Shown here: piece after piece, positions 22,955-35,370 of the stretch | How the letters are laid out: every line of letters begins with the position of its first letter | Numbering within the stretch: the stretch's first letter is position 1 | From: Anthopleura xanthogrammica | Taxonomy: Eukaryota > Cnidaria > Anthozoa > Actiniaria > Actiniidae | NCBI GenBank assembly: GCA_964019055.1 | Contig: OZ025221.1 | Span: 5,100,968 to 5,164,967 of the forward strand | DNA length: 64,000 bases | Direction: 5' to 3' | Notes under the pieces: generated by a model | What the model was told of the DNA's origin: nothing | The model's database searches: none | Seen by the model: only the letters and a program-made list of their open reading frames with translations | Program-made: the position numbers and the translations under genes

Positions 22955-23160
22955 TTTGCGATACGATGCTGCTAATCATAGCGCCGCCTCTCACCGCTGT
23001 GTTCGTGGGTTCCCTTCCACTGAGGACCCATCATCATGCAGTGGAGTGACTTGATGATTCCCTCTTGTGCTTTGAGGGTTTTCTTTGGGTTCGCAGGATT
23101 ACCCCCTTCCGCATAAATTAATTTCTAGACTAGTTCCACTTATATCTGGCTTCGAGCACT
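22955..23160 (+). mobile_element. Diverged tRNA-derived SINE copy
   Basis: B-box-like GTGTTCGTGGGTTCCC and a body with CTTGTGCTTTGAGGGTTTTC and ATTACCCCCTTCCGC match the layout of the 6258-6455 SINE at low identity. Confidence 0.45.
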
Positions 23161-23469
23161 CTCTCCCTGCTCTTTGTTGAAAAATAAACTACTTTGAAGG
23201 GAAACTACTGAGCTCAACTCAGAATTATTTCCGCTATGACAGCAATATCTATCACCAGCTGCGTGGCACACTTTACGGACCTCGACGTTTGTTGTCCGAC
23301 CTCAAATTTACCGGAAATGAAAACAGTTAGATGTGTATCCACCTGCCTTCAGTCTAGTCTATTAGTGAGACCGTAATGCTCACATTATCACAGAGTTAAG
23401 ATTGCTAGAGTATGCCAAATATAGACCAGGAATATTCTAGAATCCGGCCACTCAGAATTACAACTGTTA

Positions 23470-23705
23470 CATTTTACATTGATCCGATCCAGAAATATTA
23501 CGAATGCTGGGAAGTCTGAAAATTATGCCCTAGTTTAATCACATCTAATCTAAATATAACGAGTGTTCTAAAGGCCATCTTTCATAACATTGATCCAGAA
23601 ATTTTTCAAATGCTGGGAAATCTGAAAATTATGCCCTAGTCTAATCACATCTAATATAATTGTAACGAGTGTTCTAAAGGCCGTCTTTCATATTATTGAT
23701 CTAGA
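23470..23705. repeat. Two-copy tandem duplication, about 117 bp
   Basis: The words GAAAATTATGCCCTAGT, TAATCACATCTAAT and GAGTGTTCTAAAGGCC occur twice in the same order, with light divergence. Confidence 0.85.
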
Positions 23706-24111
23706 AATGTCATCGAAAAAACTGGGAATTTCCATATTACTCTTTTTTAATCATAAATACATTAATCATTATACATACCAGCCAGGAGAGTGTGGTCTGA
23801 GAAGAGACGGATCGGTAGCACTGCAGAGTAGCGACAGACTCGTAGCAAATCGGACCCAATCGTCACTTACATTGATTCGAAATATGGGAAGGTGCACTAA
23901 ATCCGACCCATCAACCACCGCGAAATTAAGAGAAGCAACTGGGTACGAGTGTCGAGTAGCGACCGACGTAAGATGGCAAGATCTTTTTAATGATGAACCG
24001 GTCTAAATTTATCTAGTCAATTTAATGAGTGCTTCATTCAGCGGTTGACTATTCTTTCTTTTGAGCTTTTTGAGGAGGAACTGCAACGTAAGTGCCCAAT
24101 AACCGAACGAT

Positions 24112-24178
24112 CGAAGTACCGAAGTACCGAAGTGCCGAAGTGCCGAACTACCGAAGTGCCGAATTAGCGAACTACCGG
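24112..24178. repeat. CGAAGTGC nonamer array
   Basis: About seven 9-bp units of the form CCGAAGTRC / CCGAACTAC. Short and imperfect. Confidence 0.8.
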
Positions 24179-25836
24179 GAAATGATTATCATAATAACTC
24201 GAGAAAGAGCTTAAGGGTGTTTGCGGGCATTGTTTGCGCGCAGACTTTCTGCGCATGAATTTAGTGCGCGCTAATCGAGATCACGTCATCCAAATGTTTT
24301 GAGAAAAATATCAAGAAAAGTAGATTTTCACTCTTGTAGTTCTACTGAAAACAACATCGGTGACCCCCTTTTTTATTTTAATAATTTGTAAAGAATTAGA
24401 TAAGCTGTCAATATACCAAATGTGAAGAAAACATTATGCGAAATTCATAATAAAAACACGTATTTAGATGCACATTTCCGATCTACGTTAAGGCCAAGGG
24501 TCACCGAATGTTGCATGGTGCAAATTTGAGCCAAAAGCTACAATCTATTGCATGTATTCCTATACATATATATATATGTTTACCCATAATGGTTATTCTA
24601 TAGGTTTCTATTAGACAGTCGTTTAAAGAAACATTTAGCAATTCATTTAATTATCTACAAAAAAAAAAATACTTTCATTGCTCAACTCAAATCTCACTCC
24701 TCTGCGACGGTTCGCTGACCCCCATGTTTTATTTTGCTCGTCGAACTTCTATGATGATCTTATTTCACCAAGCAAAGTTTGAATGAGAAAAACATGGGAA
24801 ACAGATTTGCCCGCAAACGTCCTTAACGCAAACATCGAGAAATCAAGCTTGTTTTTGTATAAACGAGAACATATACGGTATATATTATCTCTGAATATAA
24901 AAAGAATATTGGCAGACTCCCTTTTTTGGATTAAGATCAATAAGTCAATAAATAAAAAACATAACTGAAAAAGTACCTTCAAGAACTGACATTAAATTTT
25001 GACATCCAGCGCTTTTTTAAAAATCATGTTAATATGAATGGAAAGAAAGCAACCTCTAAATGAAAGTTTTACCTATAGTTTGATGAGAAGCCTAGCTCTG
25101 TTGTGAGTGTCCCACGCTGTGATATATACAACACTAGCCAAAGCCCAATAGATGTGTATGTGACTTCCCATGGATGCGACAGTTTTATTTCACCTCAAGC
25201 TGGAAGCTTTTGATATATAAATTATTCGTTTGAAGAAATTAGGTTTTTCCTGTCAGAGAAAACCTTCATATCCTGCTCACTGGCAATATATCACTCCTGT
25301 CTTAGTTCCGGTGTCGCATCTAACAATGTCGGCTTATCCAGGAAAGCTTCTGAATACTAACAACAAAAGTATTGGCTGAAAAACTTTCCTCACTAAAAAC
25401 ATTAAAAGCTGACAAATAATTTTTAACCGTGTTTAATTAAAGTCAATGGAAGGGAGAGAAAATGAGGTCGCAGGAAATTGCAATTTAGTTGTTGCTGAGA
25501 CTAGATGAGCGGTCTGTAAAAAAGCCTTCGTAAAAGCTTTTCCCATTTTGCTAACCCCCAAAAAGACTAGGTTTTTAAGGGAAAGGGGACACGATTTTAT
25601 ATTACCACGTATTGAGATTGAGCGTTATAAGAACATATTTTTAAACAGATGTCTATTTAATAATATCTAATTAGTTATTAGTGATTCTTAGATTTTCTTA
25701 ATGTATATATAAATTAATTATTTAAATTCATTTTTAGTATGTTGTAATTAAGGACGTTTGTTTCTTAAAGAATAAAGTGCTATTATTTTTATTATAAACC
25801 TTCAAATTTTTTATCGAATCTTGAGAACAACCCCGT
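24179..25836. other. Intergenic, no gene seen
   Basis: A+T-rich sequence with a short TATA run near 24565. No motif-bearing open frame, RNA gene or repeat structure was noticed. Confidence 0.4.
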
Positions 25837-26435
25837 GATCTAAGTCAGGGCATGGATAACTCACAGATCAAACCCTGAAACAGTCTCTGGGCTGATGTAA
25901 GTCAGGGCATGGATAACTCACATATCAAACCCTGAAACAACCTATGGGCTGATCTAAGTCAGGGCATGGATAACTCACAGATCAAACCCTGAAACAACCT
26001 ATGGGCTGATCTAAGTCAGGGCATGGATAACTCACAGATCAAACCCTGAAACAACCTATGGGCTGATCTAAGTCAGGGCATGGATAACTCACAGATCAAA
26101 CCCTGAAACAACCTATGGGCTGATCTAAGTCAGGGCATGGATAACTCACAGATCGAACCCTGAAACAACCTATGGGCTGATGTAAGTCAGGGCATGGATA
26201 ACTCACAGATCAAACCCTGAAACAGTCTCTGGGCTGATGTAAGTCAGGGCATGGATAACTCCCAGATCAAACCCTGAAACAGTCTCTGGGCTGATGTAAG
26301 TCAGGGCATGGATAACTCCCAGATCAAACCCTGAAACAGTCTCTGGGCTGATGTAAGTCATGGCATGGATAACTCACATATCAAACCCTGAAACAGTCTC
26401 TGGGCTGATGTAAATCAGGGCTCGGATAACGCATC
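25837..26435. repeat. 57-bp minisatellite, about 10.5 units
   Basis: The unit runs CTAAGTCAGGGCATGGATAA, CTCACAGATCAAACCCTGAA, then ACAACCTATGGGCT or ACAGTCTCTGGGCT. Central units carry the CAACCTATGG variant, outer ones CAGTCTCTGG. TCAGGG and CCCTGA within each unit can pair, so each unit may form a small hairpin. Confidence 0.95.
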
Positions 26436-29400
26436 TTCCATCAATCCATTCATCCATCTATCCATCCATTTTCATCCGACCATCCGTCCACTTATTCATT
26501 AACTCGCCCTTTATTCAATCGTTTCCTCATTAAATAAACAAACAGGCGTATATTCAATAGCTTCACACCTTCATTCCAAGTAGCATTTTAATCTACTGAA
26601 AGTGTCCTATTAACTTGCGCATCTCCGTGACTCATCTTAGAGTCAATCAAAGAGCCAGGTAACTAATAATACACTTGAATATGTTTGTAGAGGGAAATCT
26701 CATTATCAACCTTAAACACACAATTAAACTTTGAAATGTGACAAAATGAAAACACTAAAACTTTCAGCTTAAGCAAGTGTTAGCAATATGTTATGTCGAA
26801 CCTGATCAAGTGAGACTTTATGTATCGATGCTGGTTACCAAAAGCGTATGATAATTCTGAAAAGTTCGCTTATAAACAAAAGTTAAAAATTTAGTAATTT
26901 CAAAATCATTTTTCACAACTAATGGTATAATTAAATTCTGTCAAAAAGGATTAATATCTCGGTAATTTTTAACTTATTTTCTGATTTTCACCCCGCCTTG
27001 AAGCATTAGATGATGGCAGTTTCTAACCATGTTCTAAATATTATGCTAGTAAAGAAGTGCGCCTTGATACAAAGAAAAAATTTCACGCTATCTTTCTTAT
27101 AATATACAGCTCTTTCAAAAGGCAAATTATGGCCAAAAAGCTGAAGGAAAACGAATGGAAAGTTGTAAAAAGCAAAAAGCAACAAATTAAAAGCAAAAAA
27201 AAAACAAAACATTAAAACAAAAAAAAAGGATATGAAAATCAGACTAAAAATATATGGTGGTAAACGCACATGTCTTGTCGCTTTTTGTCGATTATTATCT
27301 TGATATTTTCTACCGACAGAATATTTTTGATAAATTAGTGAGCATTTTAAAGGCTATCCTATGGCGAAAATGAGTTGTTTTATTAACCACATGCAACTGA
27401 TCTATTTTTATGTTATTTTGCTTGTCCTTTCAGTTTTCTGGATAATTCGAAATATTCTATGCTCCACTTTCAACGGCCACTTTCAACGGCCACTTCACGC
27501 TCTTTGTTATTCATCTCGATGCCAATAACAAAGAGACCTTAGACGGCACATATGATTTTTGTTGAATGTTAATTCTTATTCACAGCTGAAGACTAAAATA
27601 ACGTTGAATTTATGAAAGCCGAAAACTAGATAAATGCACTTAAAACCCAGGGTATCTTACTCAAGGTATCACCGACAAATTTATCTAGAAATAACTCGGA
27701 TATAACGAAATGCTTTTCTCAGTAGTCGGTAAAGGCTCACTTCAGCAATGAATTATTTTTAACTTTGTTTTACCTTCAAAACCGAGCCTGCTATTTTTGC
27801 TTTTCGTGTACGTTAAAAAAAGTTTATTTTTTTCTTAGTATACGTATTCTCTTATTTATATTTGGTTTTGACGTTTTTGAAATTTTCAGGGAAAAAATTG
27901 GATTTGAACTGAAACTGTGAACTAAACAAACCACCAAACAAGTGAACGTGCGGTAAAATCACTTCCATGAGAGTTGTTCTTAATGGAACTTAGTCAACCA
28001 GGAAGAGATAGCTCTTAGTGGTCTTATTCTAGAACCCTTAAATACAATCTTCCTTTCCTAGTTCTTTATTAACGAGAGAAAAGGGTCTGCGCATGCTCGG
28101 AGATTGTGGCGGTAAATTTGGCAAAACATCTTGATGGTAATGTGAGGGTCTTGATTTTTAACTGTTAACTGACAATTGAAGTAGTAGTTAGTATTTTTTC
28201 GTTTACTCGCACTTGTCTTGTTTGACCGCCACCACAGGTATCCCAAATTCGGAAAAAAATTGGAAAACTTCACTGTTGACCTTGAAGTACATTTGATCGA
28301 CCATCACACAGCTCAGAAAGCACTTAGGGACGGGTCATTATTAATGGAGGGGGTGGGGGGGGGGGGGAGAAATCAGAGGGGGTCAGGTGTATATTTTTAG
28401 AGGACAAGGGTGGATCATGAAAAAATTAACTTTCATGAGAGGGTCCAAGGGACCCTCTTATTTCGAATAAGAAAGAAATTAGCTTATTGGATTTCAAAAA
28501 TAAAATAGAATTTATACAAAATGACAATATTTAAAGTCATTTCTTCCGAACTTAAGGCTAAATCTTTCGTATTGTCCTCATTCATAGAGCATATTGGTCC
28601 ACAGCCCAAAGTCCAAAAGTTTAATCTCCATTTATTGTATAAACAGTTGGATTTGGGGAGGGGGGGGGGGGAATCGAGGGGAGGATTGGGTGGTTTGCCT
28701 GAAGGAACAAGAAAATTATAAAAGGAAATTGTATAGTGGCTTTTTAGGTAACCGCCACCCCCCCTCCCCTTGAAATCATCGTGGGTCTAGCTGCCACACT
28801 CCATGCGAAAATGAAAAGAAAATAATAAAAAAAAACACCAATTCTTGTCTTCATGAACAAAATAGTTTTCAGGGATTTTAAATTGGATATATACTTTCTT
28901 TTGCCATTCCATTCAAAGCAAACCAGACTCGTAGCCAGGATTATTCGTGTGGACTGCCCCTGAGGCTACAGTGGGCCAAACCGTACTCCAAATGCTGTAT
29001 CTTACTGATATTTCCATTGTTTTGTTTTGTTAACTATCGCAGTTCAGTGTTGAAAACGTATCCTTCATTTTAACCTACTGCGCTCTAAATCAGTAGACAT
29101 TGAGTGCCATGCAATTAAGTGCGAACTTTGGGACCCCCTACCATCCCCTCCCCCCCCCCCCTCACCATGGCTACGGGCCTGCAATCCAGAGATATCACAT
29201 CTGTTGAAATTTCGAAGTTCAGTCTTTGTGACTGAAAAACGTGCGATGTTTGATATTGATTTCTGAAAATGAAGTGATTTAACTAAGACTCTTATGAACA
29301 ATAAATAATAAAAAGAAGAATTGAATGGCTTAAGACAATGTTGAAACTTCTCTATTAGAATACCAGGATGTTTGAAATCCGTCCAACAGCGGAGATAGAA

Positions 29401-30846
29401 GAATATGAAAGCAAAAAAAGCGACAACACACTCAAACAACGGCTCAGTTATCGTAACAATATTAGCGAGCAAGACCATTCTACAATTGCTATATATTTTC
29501 TTCTTTGTTAGATTATCTCTTAGACAACCCATTTTGATAATATATCTATCAAATCTCGCTCAATTCATGTGAAATTTGAGTAGGTATAGTTAGTATATTT
29601 TTAGCCGATGTCGCTCTATCAGTATAACAAATGTCTCAGCTTGTCTCTTCAATTTTACGCTTTACTGTCAAATTCACGTCGTCTTATTCAGTAAATTTCG
29701 AGTTCACTTAGAAAGCAATAAAAGACCTTTAGAAATTAAACACAGTTTACAAAACAGAACCTTCATTTTTCCAGCATTAGTTTTCGCCTCATAGACCGAA
29801 GTGTCGTTTCTTCAGATTTGAACACAAATTAGAGTTAGCAAAAGACTCGGAAATCGAATCTCACTGATGTTTTTAACCAAAGATCCTTAGAAGAATATTA
29901 AAAGGGAATGTATTCATAGATAATAAACGAAGCTATGATCTAAAGCAACAAAATTTCCATTCAGTTTGTGTATGCTTTCTGACAGACCGGCACAAAGCTA
30001 CTGAATTCGAAATTCGCATGTTGACGATAAAAATAACTATTCTTTACGAATAAAGAAAAACTCCGATAAAATGATAAAGATATAACGACAATAATAAGTA
30101 GTACCTGAACAGTGGTCCAACGATTTTACAAGCTGTTATTGCCCCACGTACTGATTTAACTGAATTTTGACTCGTTTTTCTTCGAACTTTAAACAGTCGC
30201 CGACAGCCTCGGAATTGTTTCGCTCCAGTGACGTCACAACTCAAAAGGTACCAATCAGATTCGTCGCAAAAAAAGCGTAGCTTCATCAAACCCAAAAAAA
30301 TGTCGAATCGTTAGCATTCAATAAAAATATTTTGAATTATATTTTTTCCTTGTCTAGCGGAAGATGATTAGCTGTCGTCGTTTTAATGTACGAAATAATC
30401 GTGGACTTTAATTATGATATGGTTTCCATGGCAACACAATGTTTAACACCAGTGTGAATGTTTTCGGAAAATAACTCCAATGAGTTTCTTACATGAACTT
30501 GGTAAAAGAAAAATATTATATAAAAATAGATTTGTATATTTTTCCTTAGTTTGAACATAATTGGTAGTTCATATTTCTTCTAACATTTTTTTTTTTTCGT
30601 AAACACTATCAATCACATTTACGAGATTCAAAAAAAAAATATTTTTTTTACATTTCGCGTAGCAGATGCTGTCTCAAAATATTCTACATTTAAAATTTCC
30701 GAATTAAGTAAAGATAATATACATCTAGACAATATTGACAAATTATTTGGTTCATTTTGACCAAGAGTAGCAATAAGTCAGGTAGTAAAAATATTCTATA
30801 TTATATGACTCATTAACATTCCCAAATTGACTATTATTAAGCCGGC
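26436..30846. other. Intergenic, no gene seen
   Basis: A+T-rich. Includes a small hairpin around 27508-27537 (CTCTTTGTTATT paired with AATAACAAAGAG), several G or C runs (28350, 28660, 29150), and a fragment resembling a hAT-type end (ACCATGGCTACGGGCC) near 29165. A perfect X-box-type site is at 30422-30435. Confidence 0.4.
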
Positions 30847-31005
30847 TGGTTTTCACTACGATGCAAGCACAAGCGCCAGGATAAAAAAAAATTGATATTC
30901 GTGCTTGCGTTCGTTCTTGCACTTGTGCTTGTGTCGTTGTGAAAACGGTATTTTTGCTTGTGTTTTGTGTATGCCCCTGTGCTTGCGTCGCTAGTGAAAA
31001 CAAGG
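30847..31005. mobile_element. MITE-like inverted repeat with GCTTGTG boxes
   Basis: Left TGGTTTTCACTACGATGCAA and right TTGCGTCGCTAGTGAAAACA are inverted. An internal GTGTCGTTGTGAAAAC adds a partial third arm. Confidence 0.65.
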
Positions 31006-31234
31006 TTTTATAGATCTAAGAACTGATATAGAGCCAGACAAATATTTCTTTAATTTTGACCAAGAGCAGCAGTACGTCAGAAGGCAGACAGTTGAAGGAA
31101 ATTATCCTGAAGAAAAAATCTTTCTTTAAATTAGAAAACGTTTGATAACAATTATTTCCGCAGTGCAATTCCCTTTTGGCGCCTTTTTGACTTAGTTGTT
31201 CATAATTAATAAAATTAACTGAAAATCAAATTGA

Positions 31235-31655
31235 AAAGCTGTAGTCTGGTCATGATCGATCAGGTAATTGTCCTTTGTAGTTTTAATCATTAACCATGGT
31301 GGAAGTTAACATCAGATCAATGGTGTTATAAATACGTTTCACAGATACATTGAAAAGCGGTAGCCTGGTCATGATCAGCTGGTAATACTCCAGTTTCGAG
31401 TTCTCTTTTACGCTGTGTTAGCCTCAAAACCGTGTAATATATTCTTTTATTCAGTAACAGCCCGTGGAAATTCAAGAGATCTGTGTGTAAAGAAGACAAT
31501 AAAAATACTTTGAAATTTCACGAGTTTTATCTAAATTTCTACATAATTTACGCACAATTGAGGCTAACACAGCGTAAAAGAGAACTCGAAACTGGAGTAT
31601 TGAGCTTTGTAATTTTAATCATTAACCATGGTGGAAATCAGCATCAGGTCAATAG
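31235..31655. repeat. Compound repeat: perfect 44-bp inverted pair plus direct repeats
   Basis: 31384-31427 and 31558-31601 are exact reverse complements (both contain the word TTTCGAGTTCTCTTTTACGC or its complement) around a 130-bp loop. GAAAAGC..TCTGGTCATGATC occurs as a direct repeat at 31239 and 31352, and TTTTAATCATTAACCATGGT at 31282 and 31612. Confidence 0.85.
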
Positions 31656-32025
31656 AGCGGTTAATTATAAACTCGTTTTCCAGACACATTTTACGTCTTA
31701 AATTTTGGCAATATCCATTCCCAGGGATGAATTTTATAGAATTTCCCATTCCGAGTGACCCAGATAAAGGGGCCTAGTGATGAACCTTGGGGAAATCCTA
31801 TGATTCATAGCCCAAGATCGAACATCCAACTCGTTCTTTCCGACAAAAAAAACTAAAACCGTAAGTAACAGTAAGACTCTAGATTTCATTATCAAATTAT
31901 ATATAATGAATGAGGAAAAACACAATAGAAATAAGTCGGCCAGGAGATGTTGTAAATGATCATCATTATTTGTATTCAAATATAACATAAAGTTTTTCAG
32001 GTCAAGCTCACTTCAATCTCAAACA

Positions 32026-32144
32026 CAGGGGCGTAGCCAGAGGGGGGCCCTGGGGATTGCCGCCCCCTTGCATGGTTGGCCATTTTTTAATTTGCCCCTC
32101 CCCTCCCCCCCCCCCCCCAAGGCAAAATCCTGACTACGCCCCTG
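32026..32144. mobile_element. hAT-type MITE
   Basis: Starts CAGGGGCGTAGCCAG and ends GACTACGCCCCTG, the terminal inverted repeat common to many non-autonomous hAT elements. CAAACA flanks both sides, consistent with a target duplication. The interior is C- and G-rich. Confidence 0.8.
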
Positions 32145-33155
32145 CAAACATGTTTGTGACCACGAAATTATTCTCCTGATATTTGATAAGAAACATACCG
32201 TTTTCGCGTTTTTACTATGAAAATAATATAATATAATTAATAATATAAACTGCATAGTACCGCTTTATGCAAGTTGATTATACTCTATATCTGATTGTGG
32301 GCGAGATGGACTGGAAACTACATTGAAAATTTTAGGGAATCGGGATTGACTGAAAACAACTTTCACTGGAGACTAGTTTTATAGATACTTGTAAGTATGG
32401 TATAGTCCCTAGGAACTACCTTAATCGGGCCAACTGAAAATACGTACGTATATGTTAATGGCGAGAGGGACTGGAAACCGCTTTGAATTTTGAAGCTTTT
32501 TATGAGAGAATAGCGACCACCGTCTCGTTGCTAGATAGTGCCACTTTCATCAGTTTTGATATTTAGCTCGGCTTCTACATTCTTGTGCAGTTTTCTTTTG
32601 ATATTATCAATCAAACTGGGTTCCAATATCAGGTGTAATATCGCTAAACCGACAGACAATGCACTATCAAAATCACATACTGTTTTTAATTAAAGATGCA
32701 CTCAATCTAACGTTTTAGGAACCTTTTACGAATCTGAATCAAAACATTTGGGAACCAAGCAAACTGATTATTACGTTTTTCGCAAGAAAATTAAAAAATT
32801 CATCGAATGTAGTTATCAAATGTTTTTTTTTTTGTCTGACAGAAAAAATTATCACACAACAATAACATGGGCCGACAATATATCGATTGGCATATCATTA
32901 GTCTATACAATATCGATTATCGATTCCATAATGTATTGTTTTAAGGCGATAACGTATCGAACCCCATAGTCTTGGTCGATAGAATATCGATTAGTCGTAT
33001 TTTGAAATCGATAGAACAACGATCCTACCATTTTTGTAACCTTGTGTCAGAATCTGTTTCAAAATTATTTTACCGAAATACCTTGAACTTCTTCAACAAG
33101 GCTTTTTAACAGGCGTATCACAATTCTATTTATTACACATTTAGTAATAAACAAA

Positions 33156-33297
33156 TTATTACATATTAAGAGCTGATATCATTTTTATTCACTCGTTTTC
33201 CGTATCATATCGCTCACTCGCTCGCGGACTCTCTTGTTCGCGATATGACGGGAAACTCGTGAATAAAAACGATATCAGGCTCTTAACATGTGATAAT
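33156..33297. mobile_element. Foldback element
   Basis: TAAGAGCTGATATCATTTTT and ATTCACTCGTTTTCCGT at the left pair with ACGGGAAACTCGTGAAT and AAAACGATATCAGGCTCTTA at the right. Arms of about 55 bp around a short loop with GCTCACTCGCTCGCGGAC. Confidence 0.85.
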
Positions 33298-33409
33298 CTC
33301 TATTTATTATTGTTATTGTTCGGTACGAAAATTAATAATTTTGCTTAGAAATTAAGCCATATTTCTGCAACGAAAAAAGTCAAGTTGAAATAAACAACAT
33401 AATGATGAC

Positions 33410-33790
33410 AATATATTTAAATAATAATAATTATAATAAATAACTATAATAATAATATATATAATGTTATTATTATTACTATTATTATCATTATTATTAT
33501 TTTATTAATAACAACAAGAAGAAGAATACAAGAATAAAAAATTAAATCTTTATACTACACTACTACATTACTTAATAATAATAATAATAATATGGTATTA
33601 ATAAATTTAAATCTAATCACTAATCACTCATCTTTCTAAAATCAGGGGGGAAATATGCCCTAATAATGATGATAACAATAATAATAATAATAATAATAAT
33701 AACAATAATAATAATAACAACAACACCAATAATAATAATAATAATAATAAAGATACTAATGATTTATAGAATCTAAAAAAAAGAATTAAT
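33410..33790. repeat. AAT/ATT trinucleotide-rich region
   Basis: Several short AAT or ATT runs with AAC interruptions, in very A+T-rich DNA. No gene seen between 33300 and 34530. Confidence 0.85.
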
Positions 33791-34534
33791 AATAAAAAAT
33801 CTATTTACATGTAATATTAAAAGGAAATATATAAATCATGAGGATATATCCTAAGACTATAACATAAATCATAGAAAATGTATAAAAATCTTATATATAT
33901 GGGGAAAAAAAAAACTAATATAAAAAGTTCCAGGACCTAAATTTTAGCACAAAATCTATCTAAATCAAAGTCTGTTTCTTGAATATTTGTAGTTCTCCTA
34001 ATTGTTCTAGATCCTCTAAGGCAGAGTAGAGCTGATCGTAATAATAATAATAAATAATCATAATAGTAAATAGAACTTGGTTGGACTTTATTCAAACTTA
34101 GACGAGAGTAGAAAGCGGAATATCTCATTAAGGTTTTAAATCCGTAAATACGTGCTATTTTTCCAAAAAATATATATATATATACTTTTGGTTGGACTTT
34201 ATTCGAGCAAAAACTTTCCCTTGGTGCGTACGTGGTGGTCTTCGTGGTGTTTAGGTTATTTTTATCTCAATATTTCCAGTGATTATCTTGTCAGATGTGC
34301 AATATCCTGTGGTAATGCTTTTAACAGTTACTTACTTACTTTTCTTTATCAGATTTTGAACTTGAAATTCACCGAGCATGCGCAATAAACCGGATGTAAC
34401 TTTTTTTTTAAAATCTTCGTAGGGAATTTTGCCGATTGATTCTATAAAAAAAGTATTTCGCGTTGTAGTTTTTAATGAAAACATTTATTAGATATAAACA
34501 TATTCTTCCTACAAAAATTAAAATATTATTTATT

Positions 34535-35370
34535 GATTGATTTGTTTGTTTGTTTGTTTGTTTATTATCTTTATTTATTTATTTTTTATTTATTTTTTAA
34601 TTTTATTTATTTATTTATTTATTTATTTAAGTTATTTATTTATTTATTTTAGTTGTTTATTTATTTATTTTAGTTGTTTATTTATTTATTTTAGTTGTTT
34701 ATTTATTTATTTTAGTTGTTTATTTATTTATTTTAGTTGTTTATTTATTTATTTTAGTTGTTTATTTATTTATTTTAGTTGTTTATTTATTTATTTTAGT
34801 TGTTTATTTATTTATTTTAGTTGTTTATTTATTTATTTTAGTTGTTTATTTATTTATTTTAGTTGTTTATTTATTTATTTTAGTTGTTTATTTATTTATT
34901 TTAGTTGTTTATTTATTTATTTTAGTTGTTTATTTATTTATTTTAGTTGTTTATTTATTTATTTTAGTTGTTTATTTATTTATTTTAGTTGTTTATTTAT
35001 TTATTTTAGTTGTTTATTTATTTATTTTAGTTGTTTATTTATTTATTTTAGTTGTTTATTTATTTATTTTAGTTGTTTATTTATTTATTTTAGTTGTTTA
35101 TTTATTTATTTTAGTTGTTTATTTATTTATTTTAGTTGTTTATTTATTTATTTTAGTTGTTTATTTATTTATTTTAGTTGTTTATTTATTTATTTTAGTT
35201 GTTTATTTATTTATTTTAGTTGTTTATTTATTTATTTTAGTTGTTTATTTATTTATTTATTTATATATTTATTTATATATTTATTTATCTATCTATCTAT
35301 TTATTTATTTATGTATTTATTTATTTATCTATTTATTTATTTATTTATTTATTTATCTATTTATCTATTT
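34535..35370. repeat. 21-bp minisatellite within TTTA-rich DNA
   Basis: About 29 near-identical 21-bp units (TTTATTTATTTATTTTAGT plus TG) flanked by TTTA/TCTA tetranucleotide runs. The 21-bp period keeps one frame open (FIYFSCL repeated), which explains a 281-codon frame with no biological support. Confidence 0.95.
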
